Source of the DNA: Aromatoleum tolulyticum
GTDB taxonomy: Bacteria; Pseudomonadota; Gammaproteobacteria; Burkholderiales; Rhodocyclaceae
DNA length: 64,000 bases
Assembly: GCF_900156155.1 (NCBI RefSeq)
Contig: NZ_FTMD01000001.1
Location: 124,001 to 188,000, forward strand
Reading direction: 5' to 3'
Numbering within the stretch: the first letter of the stretch is position 1; every line of letters begins with the position of its first letter. The notes under the pieces are model-generated. The model made no database searches and was not told the DNA's origin. It saw nothing but the letters and a program-made list of their open reading frames with translations. Shown here in pieces: positions 1 through 8,398 of this stretch. The translations under genes and the position numbers were made by a program.

Positions 1-487
1 TGCGCCGTCCCACGATGCGCGGCAGGAACCACGACATGCCGCCATCGGCGGACAGGCCGATCGACGAATAGGCGGTCGTGAATTTCGCGCTGTCCGCGCA
101 CAGCGCGAGGTCGCAGCCCAGCATCAGCGACAGGCCGAAGCCCGCGCAGGCGCCGCGCACCTTGGCGATCACCGGCTGCTGCAGGTTCTGCAGGATCTCG
201 ACCGCCGGGTTGATGTGCTTCTCGATGATCGCGCGGAAGGCCACCATACGCGCCTGCGGGCCCAGATGGAACTGGGTGGCGAAGTCCTTGAGATCGCCAC
301 CGGCCATGAAGTGATCGCCGGCCCCGGTGACCACCACGACGTCGACATCCTTCAGGTCACGCAGCCTGCGTGCGGCGGCCAGCAGGTCTTCCATCATCTC
401 GATGGACAAGGCATTGAGCTGCGCCGGACGATTCAGCGTGAGGGTCGCTACGCGGTTTTCGACGTCGAGCAGTACGGTGTTGGCCAT
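1..487 (-). CDS. Enoyl-CoA hydratase/isomerase (crotonase), C-terminus beyond window
   Basis: The reverse strand from the ATG at 487 reads MANTVLLDVENRVATLTLNR, the usual crotonase N-terminus. About 162 residues are visible before the window edge. Further in are a GAGDHFMAGGDLKDF segment, which is the oxyanion-hole region binding the acyl-CoA thioester, and a RGACAGFGLSLMLGCDLALC segment carrying the second oxyanion glycine. The protein would hydrate trans-2-enoyl-CoA in beta-oxidation or isomerise a related acyl-CoA in the cytoplasm. It is the last visible gene of a minus-strand run after an HAD/crotonase fusion and a thiolase, but a 322 bp gap separates it from the thiolase, so it may have its own promoter. 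The exact substrate cannot be read from the sequence. Confidence 0.85.
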   Translation of the reverse strand, partial: MANTVLLDVENRVATLTLNRPAQLNALSIEMMEDLLAAARRLRDLKDVDVVVVTGAGDHFMAGGDLKDFATQFHLGPQARMVAFRAIIEKHINPAVEILQNLQQPVIAKVRGACAGFGLSLMLGCDLALCADSAKFTTAYSSIGLSADGGMSWFLPRIVGRR

Positions 488-809
488 GAACTTCCTTCCT
501 TGCAATTATGTCTGCCGCGTCGCGGCGTTGGCTCCTGATCCTCGTAGTATGCCGCGAGACTGCGTGGGCTGTAATCCGGTCGGAGCAGGGGCGAGGTGCG
601 GACCTGAAGGTCGTGGCCTGCGGCTTCCCTCGGTCGGATCACCCGCCGGGGCGGCGATGCAAACTCGCCCTGCGGGCTCAGACATGCATCGCCTTGTTTC
701 CCCGTCGGGCGCTCCGCCCTCGGCACGACCCGACAGGCCCCCACCCCGCCCCCGCTCCGACCTCGCGTCGGGGCTTTCGGAAGGCCGTGAAATGCCGCGA
801 TGAACCGCT
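488..809. other. Intergenic block, GC-rich, no convincing gene
   Basis: This 322 bp gap between thiolase and crotonase has no reading frame with protein-like composition. Its middle part (about 650-720) holds a stretch with 'aaactcgccctgcgggctc' followed by 'agaca'. It resembles the repeat-like sequence between cysD and cysN (60439-60472), so it may be a dispersed intergenic repeat of this genome. A promoter for the crotonase may also lie here, but no clear -35/-10 pair was found. Confidence 0.4.
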
Positions 810-2009
810 TCAAACGCGCTCGAACACCCCCGCAGCCCCCATGCCGGTGCCGATGCACATCGAGATCATCCCGTAGCGCAGGTTCGCATCCCGCCGCATC
901 GCGTTCATCAGCGTCGCGGCGCGGATCGCGCCCGTCGCGCCGAGCGGGTGGCCCAGCGCGATCGCGCCGCCGAGCGGGTTGACCTTCGCCGGGTCGAGCG
1001 ACAACTGCCGCATCACCGCCAGCGCCTGCGCGGCAAACGCTTCGTTGAGCTCGATCCAGTCGACCGCCTCCGGCGCCACGCCACCGGCCTTCAGCGCCCG
1101 CGGGATCGCCTCCACCGGCCCGATGCCCATCACCTGCGGCGGCACCCCCGCGACCGCGTAGCTGACAAAGCGCGCGATCGGCGTCGCGCCGTAGCGCTTC
1201 AGCGCCGCCTCGCTCATCAATAGCACCGCGCCGGCACCGTCCGACATCTGCGAGCTGTTGCCGGCCGTCACGGAACCGCGCGCCGCGAACACCGGCTTCA
1301 GCTTCGCGAGCCCTTCCAGCGACGCGTCCGCGCGCGGCCCCTCGTCCGTATCGGCGAGACGCTCGACGACGCGCACCGCACCGCCCTCGCCGGGCACATG
1401 GGTGCGCACGTGATAGGGCGTGATCTCGTCGCGGAAATAGCCCGCCGCGATCGCCGCGCATGCGCGCTGGTTCGACTGCAACGCGAAGGCGTCCTGGTCC
1501 TCGCGGCTCACCTTCCACTGCTGCGCGACCATCTCGGCGGTAAGCCCCATGCCGAAGGCGATGCCGATGTTCTCGTGCTTGGCGAAGATCGCCGGGTTGA
1601 GGCTCACCTTGTTGCCCATGATCTGCGGCATCGCGCTCATCGACTCGGTGCCCGCCGCGATCATCACGTCAGCCTCGCCGAGGCGGATGCGCGCCGCGGC
1701 GTCGGCGACCGCCTGGAGGCCGGAGGCGCAGAAGCGGTTGATCGTGACCCCCGGCACCGTGTCGGGCAGGCCCGCCAGCAGCAGGCCGATGCGCGCGACG
1801 TTCATGCCCTGCTCCGCCTCCGGCATCGCGCAGCCGACGATCACGTCGCCGATCTCCTGCGCGTCGAGCCCCGGCACCTTCGCGACCACCGACGACAGCA
1901 CGTGCGCGAGCATGTCGTCCGGGCGCACGCTGCGGAACAAGCCGTTCCGCTTGGCGACCGGCGTGCGAGTCGCGGCGACGATGTAGGCTTCCTGAATCTG
2001 TCTGCTCAT
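810..2009 (-). CDS. fadA: Acetyl-CoA C-acyltransferase (3-ketoacyl-CoA thiolase)
   Basis: A 399-aa thiolase beginning MSRQIQEAYIVAATRTPVAK. It cleaves 3-ketoacyl-CoA with CoA in the last step of beta-oxidation. All active-site signatures are present: NRFCASGLQ with the nucleophilic cysteine near residue 90, NEAFAAQ, GHPLGATGA with the catalytic histidine, and CIGTGMGAA with the second cysteine. Length is typical for the family. The start at 2009 was chosen because it gives the canonical N-terminus and lies 26 bp after the stop of the upstream dehydrogenase/hydratase gene, so the two are probably co-transcribed and act as a FadBA-like pair. A biosynthetic acetoacetyl-CoA role cannot be excluded from motifs alone. 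Confidence 0.93.
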   Translation of the reverse strand: MSRQIQEAYIVAATRTPVAKRNGLFRSVRPDDMLAHVLSSVVAKVPGLDAQEIGDVIVGCAMPEAEQGMNVARIGLLLAGLPDTVPGVTINRFCASGLQAVADAAARIRLGEADVMIAAGTESMSAMPQIMGNKVSLNPAIFAKHENIGIAFGMGLTAEMVAQQWKVSREDQDAFALQSNQRACAAIAAGYFRDEITPYHVRTHVPGEGGAVRVVERLADTDEGPRADASLEGLAKLKPVFAARGSVTAGNSSQMSDGAGAVLLMSEAALKRYGATPIARFVSYAVAGVPPQVMGIGPVEAIPRALKAGGVAPEAVDWIELNEAFAAQALAVMRQLSLDPAKVNPLGGAIALGHPLGATGAIRAATLMNAMRRDANLRYGMISMCIGTGMGAAGVFERV

Positions 2010-2035
2010 GTCGTTTTCCCCATCCGTTGCGAGGG

Positions 2036-4417
2036 TTAATTCCTGAGGGGCTTGCCCGTTTCGAGCGTGTGCGCGATACGCTGCTGCGTCTTCTCCTGCC
2101 GCAGCAGATCCACGAACAATGCCCGCTCGACGTCGAGGATCCACTGCTCCGACACGCGCGAATTCGTCTCCACCTCGCCACCGCACAGCGCGGTGGCCGC
2201 GGCCTTCGCGACCTTGTAGTCGTAGGACGAGATGAAGCCCCCTTCGGCCATGTTCACCAGCATCAGCTCGCAGGTCGCGATGCCGTTCCTGCCCGCGACC
2301 GTCACCGCGCGCTGCACCAGCGGCGGCCGGTAGCCCGATTCCGCGAGCGCCCGCGCCCGGCGGATGCCGACGTAGAGCAGTTCCTGCGGATGGAACACGA
2401 CATCGTCGGAAGGCTTGGCGAAGCCCAACTGCACCGCCTCGAGCGCGCTCTTCGCGACGGTCGCCATCGCGATCGTCTGGAAACTCTGCTGGATGTACGG
2501 GAACACGTCGCCGCCGGCGGCCTTCTGCGCGAGGGTGTGCGCCTGCAGCGCGAACTCCTTGCTGCCGCCCCCGGCCGGGATCAGGCCGACGCCCGCCTCG
2601 ACGAGGCCGACGTAGCTCTCCAGCGCCAGCACGCGGTGCGCCGAATGCATCGCGAACTCGCAGCCACCGCCCAGCGCCATGCCCTGGATCGCCGCGACGA
2701 CCGGCACCTGCGCGTGCTTGAGACTCATCGACGCGCGCTGAAACTTCGCAACGGTGCGCTCCAGCATGTCGAACTGCCCGGCCTTGCACGCCTCGACGAC
2801 CTGATGCAGGTTCGCGCCGACCGCGAACGGCGCCGGATGCCACAGCACGACGCCGTCGAGATCGCGCTCGGCACGTGCAACGGCCTCCAGCAGCCCGTCC
2901 AGCACCTCGTCGCCGATCGCATGCTGCTTCGATTTGAAGGACAGGATGCCGATGCGCGCATCCTGGTCGGGGCGCGTCCACAGGCGCACGCCCTCGTTCT
3001 CCCATAACGTCTCGCCGCGGTCCGACGGTGCCTCGCCCAGCACCTGCTCCGGATAGAGCTGGCGCTTATAGACCGGCAGCGTCGAACGCGGCTTCAGCGT
3101 GGCGGTTGCGGCGGAATACGAACCGCCCGGCTCATGCACGCCCTTGCGCTCGAACACCCACGCCGGCAGCGGCACCTTCGCCATCGCGCGGCCGTGGTCG
3201 ATGTCGAGCTGGATCGCCTTGGCGATCTCGCTCCAGTCGGCCGCCTGCCAGGTCTCGAACGGCCCCTGCGCCCAGCCGAAGCCCCAGCGCATCGCCAGAT
3301 CGATGTCGCGCGCGTTGTCGGCGATGTCGCCCAAATGCACAGCGCAGTAATGGAATACGTCGCGGAAGATGGCCCACAGGAACTGCGCCTCCAGCAGCTC
3401 GCTCGCGGCCAGCAGCGAGAAGCGTTCGACCGGATCGTCGATCTTGAGCATCGTCTCGACCGCCGGGATCACGTCGCCCGCGCTCGGGCGGTAGTCGCCG
3501 GTCTTCAGATCCAGCACCTGGATCTGCTTGCCTTCCTTGCGATAGATGCCCGCGCGCGTCTTCTGCCCCAGCGCCCCTTTCGCGATCAGCGCCTGCAGCC
3601 ACTCGGGCAACCTGAAGTGCACGTGCCACGGGTCGTCGGGGAGCGTCGCCTGCATCGTGCCGACGACGTGCGCGAGGGTGTCGAGGCCGACCACGTCGGC
3701 GGTGCGGTAGGTCGCGCTCTTGGGGCGGCCGATCAGCGGACCGGTCAGGCCGTCCACCTCGTCGAAACCCAGTCCCAGGCGCGCGGTGTGGTGCATCACG
3801 GCGAGGATCGAGAACACGCCGACGCGGTTGGCGACGAAGTTCGGTGTGTCCTTCGCGCGCACGATGGACTTCCCGAGCCGGGTCGTGAGCCAGCTCTCGA
3901 GCTGGTCGAGCATCGCCGCCTCGGTGTCACGCGTCGCGATCAGCTCGACGAGCGACATGTAGCGCGGCGGATTGAAGAAGTGGATGCCGCAGAAGCGCCC
4001 GCGTAGCGCGGCGGGCATGCCCTCGGCGAGGCCGTTGATCGACAGCCCCGAGGTGTTCGACGCGAAGATCGCGTCCGGGCGGATGAAGGGGGCGACCTTC
4101 GCGTACAGGTCCAGCTTCCACTCCATCTTCTCGGCGATCGCCTCGATGATCAGGTCGCACTCGCGCAGTTTTTCGAGGTCGCTGCCGTAGTTCGCCGCGT
4201 CGATGAACGCTGCCCGGTCTTTCGCCGCCAGCGGCGCGGGGTCGAGCTTCTTCAGCCCGGCGAGCGCCTTGTCGACGATCGCGTTGGGCTTGCCGTCCTT
4301 CGCCGGCAGGTCGAACAGCAGCACCGGCACGTCGGCGTTCGCGCAGTGGGCAGCGATCTGCGCCCCCATCACGCCCGCGCCGAGCACCGCAACCTTGCGG
4401 ATGATGAAATTGCTCAT
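2036..4417 (-). CDS. 3-hydroxyacyl-CoA dehydrogenase/enoyl-CoA hydratase, HAD-first (FadN type)
   Basis: A 793-aa bifunctional beta-oxidation enzyme. The N-terminus is the NAD-binding Rossmann domain (VAVLGAGVMGAQIAAHCANA near residue 8), followed by the 3-hydroxyacyl-CoA dehydrogenase core (IHFFNPPRYMSLVE, with the catalytic histidine). The C-terminal half carries a crotonase domain (GMALGGGCEFAMHSAHRVLA and VGLIPAGGGSKEF). The order dehydrogenase then hydratase is that of FadN/YusL-like proteins, the reverse of classical FadB. The start at 4417 follows a GGAGAG ribosome site; an in-frame upstream start at 4450 gives a non-family extension. It precedes the thiolase by 26 bp. Together they would convert enoyl-CoA to acetyl-CoA plus a shortened acyl-CoA. 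Confidence 0.92.
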   Translation of the reverse strand: MSNFIIRKVAVLGAGVMGAQIAAHCANADVPVLLFDLPAKDGKPNAIVDKALAGLKKLDPAPLAAKDRAAFIDAANYGSDLEKLRECDLIIEAIAEKMEWKLDLYAKVAPFIRPDAIFASNTSGLSINGLAEGMPAALRGRFCGIHFFNPPRYMSLVELIATRDTEAAMLDQLESWLTTRLGKSIVRAKDTPNFVANRVGVFSILAVMHHTARLGLGFDEVDGLTGPLIGRPKSATYRTADVVGLDTLAHVVGTMQATLPDDPWHVHFRLPEWLQALIAKGALGQKTRAGIYRKEGKQIQVLDLKTGDYRPSAGDVIPAVETMLKIDDPVERFSLLAASELLEAQFLWAIFRDVFHYCAVHLGDIADNARDIDLAMRWGFGWAQGPFETWQAADWSEIAKAIQLDIDHGRAMAKVPLPAWVFERKGVHEPGGSYSAATATLKPRSTLPVYKRQLYPEQVLGEAPSDRGETLWENEGVRLWTRPDQDARIGILSFKSKQHAIGDEVLDGLLEAVARAERDLDGVVLWHPAPFAVGANLHQVVEACKAGQFDMLERTVAKFQRASMSLKHAQVPVVAAIQGMALGGGCEFAMHSAHRVLALESYVGLVEAGVGLIPAGGGSKEFALQAHTLAQKAAGGDVFPYIQQSFQTIAMATVAKSALEAVQLGFAKPSDDVVFHPQELLYVGIRRARALAESGYRPPLVQRAVTVAGRNGIATCELMLVNMAEGGFISSYDYKVAKAAATALCGGEVETNSRVSEQWILDVERALFVDLLRQEKTQQRIAHTLETGKPLRN

Positions 4418-4525
4418 GCCAACTCTCCGGTAAATGCAAATGGCATGCATTCGGCACAGCCGCTGCCGGCGGCGAATGCTGCTTTCTTCTTTTTAGCGGA
4501 TGATTGCGGCGGATGCCGCGGAAAG

Positions 4526-4553
4526 GGACGGCGGCCGGATGCGGCCGCCGTCC
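4526..4553 (-). terminator. Hairpin terminator downstream of fadL
   Basis: Perfect 12-bp arms at 4526-4537 (ggacggcggccg) and 4542-4553 with a 4-nt loop lie just past the fadL stop. On the minus strand the stem is followed by CTTTCC, a weak U-tract. Likely transcription terminator of the porin gene. Confidence 0.65.
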
Positions 4554-4566
4554 ACCTGTCGGGCGA

Positions 4567-5850
4567 TCAGAACGCCATCGAATACTGCGCGCCGAGGATC
4601 CACACGCTGGAGTCGTACTCGCCGGTCACGCGACCGCGGTTGACGCGCGGGTCGGGACTGCGCTGATCGTTGTCGATCTTGGTCTTCGGCACGTAGAGGT
4701 AGGACGCGCCGACGTCGAGCGTGTTCGTCTTGCTCACCTTCCACTGCGCGCCGGCGCTGAACCAGGTGCGGTCGTTGTCCGGCAGCGAGACGAGGCGGCG
4801 CTCCTTGTCCTTCACCGGCGTCTGGTCGTAGGCGATGCCGAACTTGAGCTTCCACGCATCGTTGAGCAGGTAGTTCGCCCCCAGTGCGACGCGCCAGGTA
4901 TCCTTGAATTCGGTGTGCAGCGTCTGGGCGATCTGGCCGTTGAAGGGGCCCGAAGTGCGCTCGATGTCGACCTTCTTGATGCTGCTCCAGCCCGTCCACG
5001 ACAGATCGCCGAGCATCTCCCAACGGTCGCTGAGCTTCTGCGTCGTGCTGACGATGAAGGTGTCGGGCAGTTCGACATCGACGTCCGAGTCGCTGCTGCC
5101 GGCGGCATTGAGCAGTGCGCTGGGACCCGACACCTTGATGTCGCCCTTCAGCTTGTGATCGACCTTGGAACGATACGAAACCCCGACCTTCGTCGACGGC
5201 GACAGCGTGAACAGCGCACCGACGTTCCAGCCCCACGCATCGCCGTCGACGTCCAACTCGGCCGTCGACGCCGACAGGGCTCCCGGCGCGATGCCGACGA
5301 AGCGCTCGTACTGGGCTTCCATGCGCTGCCAGTTCACACCGAAGCCGAGGGAAACCTTGTCATTGACGCGCCACGCAAGCGACGGATTGACGTTGACCGT
5401 CTTGATCTCGAAGCTGACCGACTGCGCCCCACCCACCCAGGGGCCGTCATAGTCGGTGACGAGGCCGAAGGGGCCGCTGATGCCCAGGCCCACATACACG
5501 TCCTTGTTGAGCGCCCACGACAGGTAGGCATTGGGAATCGCCCCCCAGTCGCCCGCGTCGTCGCCATTGCCCGATAGCGCGCCGCCCACCGAACCCTTGT
5601 TCTTGAATTCGAAGCTCGGCCGCACCGCCGAGATCCCCAGCGAAACCTCGCGCGCCTGCAGCTGCGTCATGCCGGCCGGGTTGAAGAAGATCGTGCTGGC
5701 GTTCTCGGCCACCGCCGCCGAGCCCGCGTAGGCATTGCCGATGCCGCTCGCGTTCTGCTCCAGCAGCTGGAAGCCTGCAGCGGACGCGGCCCCCGAACCG
5801 AGTGCGAGCAGGGCGGCGGGCAGCAGGCGGGCAATCGTGGTTTTCTTCAT
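4567..5850 (-). CDS. fadL: FadL-family long-chain fatty acid outer-membrane transporter
   Basis: A 427-aa outer-membrane beta-barrel. Residues 1-24 are a signal peptide (MKKTTIARLLPAALLALGSG followed by AASA|AGF), and the mature protein begins AGFQLLEQNASGIGNAYAGS, the hallmark of the FadL/TodX plug. The motif NPAGMTQL follows near residue 58. The alternating hydrophobic beta-strand pattern runs to a terminal aromatic (QYSMAF) typical of BAM-recognised barrels. It would admit long-chain fatty acids or other hydrophobic compounds across the outer membrane, which fits the surrounding beta-oxidation genes. A GAGGAG ribosome site precedes the ATG. It is separated from the thioesterase gene by 126 bp and has its own terminator, so it is probably a separate transcript. 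Confidence 0.93.
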   Translation of the reverse strand: MKKTTIARLLPAALLALGSGAASAAGFQLLEQNASGIGNAYAGSAAVAENASTIFFNPAGMTQLQAREVSLGISAVRPSFEFKNKGSVGGALSGNGDDAGDWGAIPNAYLSWALNKDVYVGLGISGPFGLVTDYDGPWVGGAQSVSFEIKTVNVNPSLAWRVNDKVSLGFGVNWQRMEAQYERFVGIAPGALSASTAELDVDGDAWGWNVGALFTLSPSTKVGVSYRSKVDHKLKGDIKVSGPSALLNAAGSSDSDVDVELPDTFIVSTTQKLSDRWEMLGDLSWTGWSSIKKVDIERTSGPFNGQIAQTLHTEFKDTWRVALGANYLLNDAWKLKFGIAYDQTPVKDKERRLVSLPDNDRTWFSAGAQWKVSKTNTLDVGASYLYVPKTKIDNDQRSPDPRVNRGRVTGEYDSSVWILGAQYSMAF

Positions 5851-5976
5851 CTCTCACATCTCCTCGTGAATTGTCTGTGCAATTTCGGCGCTGCAACTCC
5901 GGACCCGCAGCGCGGTCTCCCCGGAAATCCGTGCGAACCCGGCGCCGCGGGGTCGCGCGAAACCTGTCGATGCTAA

Positions 5977-6381
5977 TCAGGCGGGCGGAACGGGCCGCTT
6001 GCGCCCCTTGTCGTCGAGCGCGACGTACGTCAACGTCGCCTCGGTGACCTTCACGACCACCGGATTTTCGGGGTCGCGCTCGGCATACACCTCGACGTCT
6101 ACAGTGATGGAAGTGCGGCCGACGGACACCACTTCGGCATAAAAACTTACAAGGTCACCGACCGAGACCGGCTGCTTGAAGACGAAGGAGTTCACCGCGA
6201 CCGTCGCGGTGCGGCAGCGCGCACGCCGATGCGCGGGAATCGCCCCGGCGATGTCGACCATCGCCATGATCCAGCCGCCGAACACGTCGCCCGCCGGATT
6301 CACGTCGGCCGGCATCGGCATCACGCGCAAGGCCGGCTGCTTGTCGGGCAGCTTCACCGGCTCGACTGCGTCGTCGCTCAT
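5977..6381 (-). CDS. Hotdog-fold acyl-CoA thioesterase (YciA-like)
   Basis: A 134-aa hotdog-fold thioesterase starting MSDDAVEPVKLPDKQPALRV. It contains the hotdog signature NPAGDVFGGWIMAMVDIAG, with the catalytic aspartate in the central helix, and AVNSFVFKQPVSVGDLVSFY. It hydrolyses acyl-CoA to free acid and CoA, perhaps relieving CoA sequestration during fatty-acid breakdown. The start at 6381 has a GAGGGG ribosome site; an upstream in-frame start at 6423 would run into the preceding fadB and lacks a site. It begins 16 bp after the fadB stop and is the last gene of the tetR-fadE-fadA-fadB operon. Confidence 0.88.
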   Translation of the reverse strand: MSDDAVEPVKLPDKQPALRVMPMPADVNPAGDVFGGWIMAMVDIAGAIPAHRRARCRTATVAVNSFVFKQPVSVGDLVSFYAEVVSVGRTSITVDVEVYAERDPENPVVVKVTEATLTYVALDDKGRKRPVPPA

Positions 6382-6397
6382 AAGAATCCCCTCATGC

Positions 6398-8398
6398 TCA
6401 TCCAGCATGCACGATAGCACCAACCCGGCCGCCGGAATCCGCGCCGGACAAAGTTTCCCCCGATTCAGGGGAATAATTCAGCGGCCCACCCGTAAAGGGG
6501 GCGAAGCCGGTTCCGAATATCACCCCGGCATCGGCGAGATCCGCATCGGCGACCACGCCGAGATCGACACAGCGCCGTGCCGCCGCGACGAGCGGCGCGA
6601 CGATGCGCTCTGCCAGCCCGGCCGGAATCGCCCCGACGGCGCCTTTCTGCGCCTTGCCGTCGACCCAGCGGTAGTAGCCCTGGCCGCTCTTGCGGCCGAG
6701 CTGCCCGGCCGCGACGAGCTCCATCAGCCGGCGCGGCGGCTCGGCAATGTCGCCCGCGAGCGCCTTGCCGGCGGCGACCGCGATGTCCAGCCCGACGGTG
6801 TCGACCAGTTCGACCGGCCCCATCGGCATGCCGAAGGCGACCAGGGCGGCGTCGACCGTCTCGGGCGACAAGCCCTCATCGACGCAGCGCAGCGCCTCCA
6901 GCATGTAGGGGCCCAGCACCGCGTTCACCAGGAAGCCCGGCGCGCTCTTCACCGGCAGCGGCAGCTTGTCGATGCGCCGCACGAAGGCCGCCGCACGGCG
7001 CAGCGCCGCGTCGTCGGACGCCTCGCCGCGCACGACCTCGACGAGCGGCATCAGCGCGACGGGGTTGAAGAAGTGGATGCCGACGAGGCGGTGCGGATCC
7101 GCGAGCGCCGATGCGATGTCCTCGATGCGCAGGCTGGAGGTGTTGGTCGCGAGCACCGAGTCGGGCTTCGCGCGCCGTTCGAGCTCGGCGAACAGCGCAC
7201 GCTTCGCCTCCAGGTTCTCGAAGATCGCCTCGATCACGAGGTCCGCGCGCGCGGCGCCGTGCCCCTGCGGGTCGGGGATCAGGCGGTCGAGCGCGAAACG
7301 CACCTGCCGCGCATCGCCGCGGAACTTGCGCTCGAAGAACTTGGCGGCGCGCGCGACCGCCGGCGCGATGCGCTCGACGGACTGGTCCTGCAGCGTCACC
7401 GTCATGCCCGCGAACGCGCACAGTGCGGCGATGTCGCCGCCCATCACACCGGCGCCGACGACGTGCACGTGGCGCGGGGCGAAATCATTGTCCTTGCCGA
7501 AACCCTTCAGCCGCTCCTGCAGGAAGAACACGCGCACGAGGTTCTTCGCGGTCGGCGAGCGGAAGATCGCCTCCAGCGAAGCGGGATCGTCGGCGGGCAC
7601 CGCGAGCGCGTTGCCGCCGTACCTCTGCCAGATGTCGAGGATCGCGTAGGGCGCCGGGTAGTGCTCGCGCCGCGCCTTCGCGGCGACCTGCCGGCGCGCC
7701 TTGTTCGCGACGATCGCCTTCAGCGGCCCGTTCAGCAGCTTTTGTCCGAAGGGCAGCGCGCGACGCGCCTGGCCGGAGCGCACCAACATGCGCGCGGCGT
7801 TCTCCATCACGCGCGGCGGCACGCATTCGTCGGCAAGGCCCAGCTTGTGCGCGCGGCGCGCGTCCATGCTCTTGCCGGTGAGCATCATGTCGAGCGCCGC
7901 CGCCGGGCCGATCAGCTCGGGCAGGCGCTTCATGCCGCCCCAACCGGGGACGATGCCCAGCATCACCTCGGGCAACGCGAGCTTCGTCGCGGGCTCGTCG
8001 ACGACGATACGGTAGCGGCACGCGAGCGCGAGCTCCAGCCCGCCGCCCAGACAATGGCCGCGGATCAGCGCCAGCGTCGGAAACTTCAGGCGCGCAAGCC
8101 AGTTGAAGAGCTCCCAGCCGCGCTGCACCAGATCGCGCGCGCCCTGCGCGGAGTCGATGCGCGTGAACTCCTCGATGTCGGCACCGGCGACGAATCCGGC
8201 CGGCTTCGCCGACGCGATGATCAGCCCCTTGGGCGGATCGGCTTCGAGCTGCGCGAAGGCCGCGGCCAGCTCGTCGAGCAGTTCACGCGACAGCGTGTTC
8301 GTGCTCGCCCCGGCACGGTCGAGATACAGCCACGCGAGGCCGTCCTCTTCACCACTGAGGCCCTTGCGCGCAAGCACCAGATGCCTGAATTCGCTCAT
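6398..8398 (-). CDS. fadB: Hydratase-first multifunctional enoyl-CoA hydratase/3-hydroxyacyl-CoA dehydrogenase
   Basis: A 666-aa FadB/FadJ-type protein. Residues 1-190 are a crotonase domain (AKPAGFVAGADIEEF; RGHCLGGGLELALACRYRIV; LGIVPGWGGMKRLPEL). From about residue 305 comes the NAD-binding domain (HVHVVGAGVMGGDIAALCAF), then IHFFNPVALMPLVEV with the dehydrogenase histidine, and PGFLVNAVLGPYMLEAL. It hydrates enoyl-CoA and oxidises the 3-hydroxyacyl-CoA. It is shorter than E. coli FadB (about 715-730 aa), mainly at the C-terminal helical repeat. Its ATG overlaps the stop of the thiolase gene as TGATG, implying translational coupling in a FadAB complex. Confidence 0.93.
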   Translation of the reverse strand: MSEFRHLVLARKGLSGEEDGLAWLYLDRAGASTNTLSRELLDELAAAFAQLEADPPKGLIIASAKPAGFVAGADIEEFTRIDSAQGARDLVQRGWELFNWLARLKFPTLALIRGHCLGGGLELALACRYRIVVDEPATKLALPEVMLGIVPGWGGMKRLPELIGPAAALDMMLTGKSMDARRAHKLGLADECVPPRVMENAARMLVRSGQARRALPFGQKLLNGPLKAIVANKARRQVAAKARREHYPAPYAILDIWQRYGGNALAVPADDPASLEAIFRSPTAKNLVRVFFLQERLKGFGKDNDFAPRHVHVVGAGVMGGDIAALCAFAGMTVTLQDQSVERIAPAVARAAKFFERKFRGDARQVRFALDRLIPDPQGHGAARADLVIEAIFENLEAKRALFAELERRAKPDSVLATNTSSLRIEDIASALADPHRLVGIHFFNPVALMPLVEVVRGEASDDAALRRAAAFVRRIDKLPLPVKSAPGFLVNAVLGPYMLEALRCVDEGLSPETVDAALVAFGMPMGPVELVDTVGLDIAVAAGKALAGDIAEPPRRLMELVAAGQLGRKSGQGYYRWVDGKAQKGAVGAIPAGLAERIVAPLVAAARRCVDLGVVADADLADAGVIFGTGFAPFTGGPLNYSPESGETLSGADSGGRVGAIVHAG

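Noticed and set aside
488-809. Gene between crotonase and thiolase
   Set aside because: No frame longer than about 120 codons has coding composition; all are shadows or repeats.
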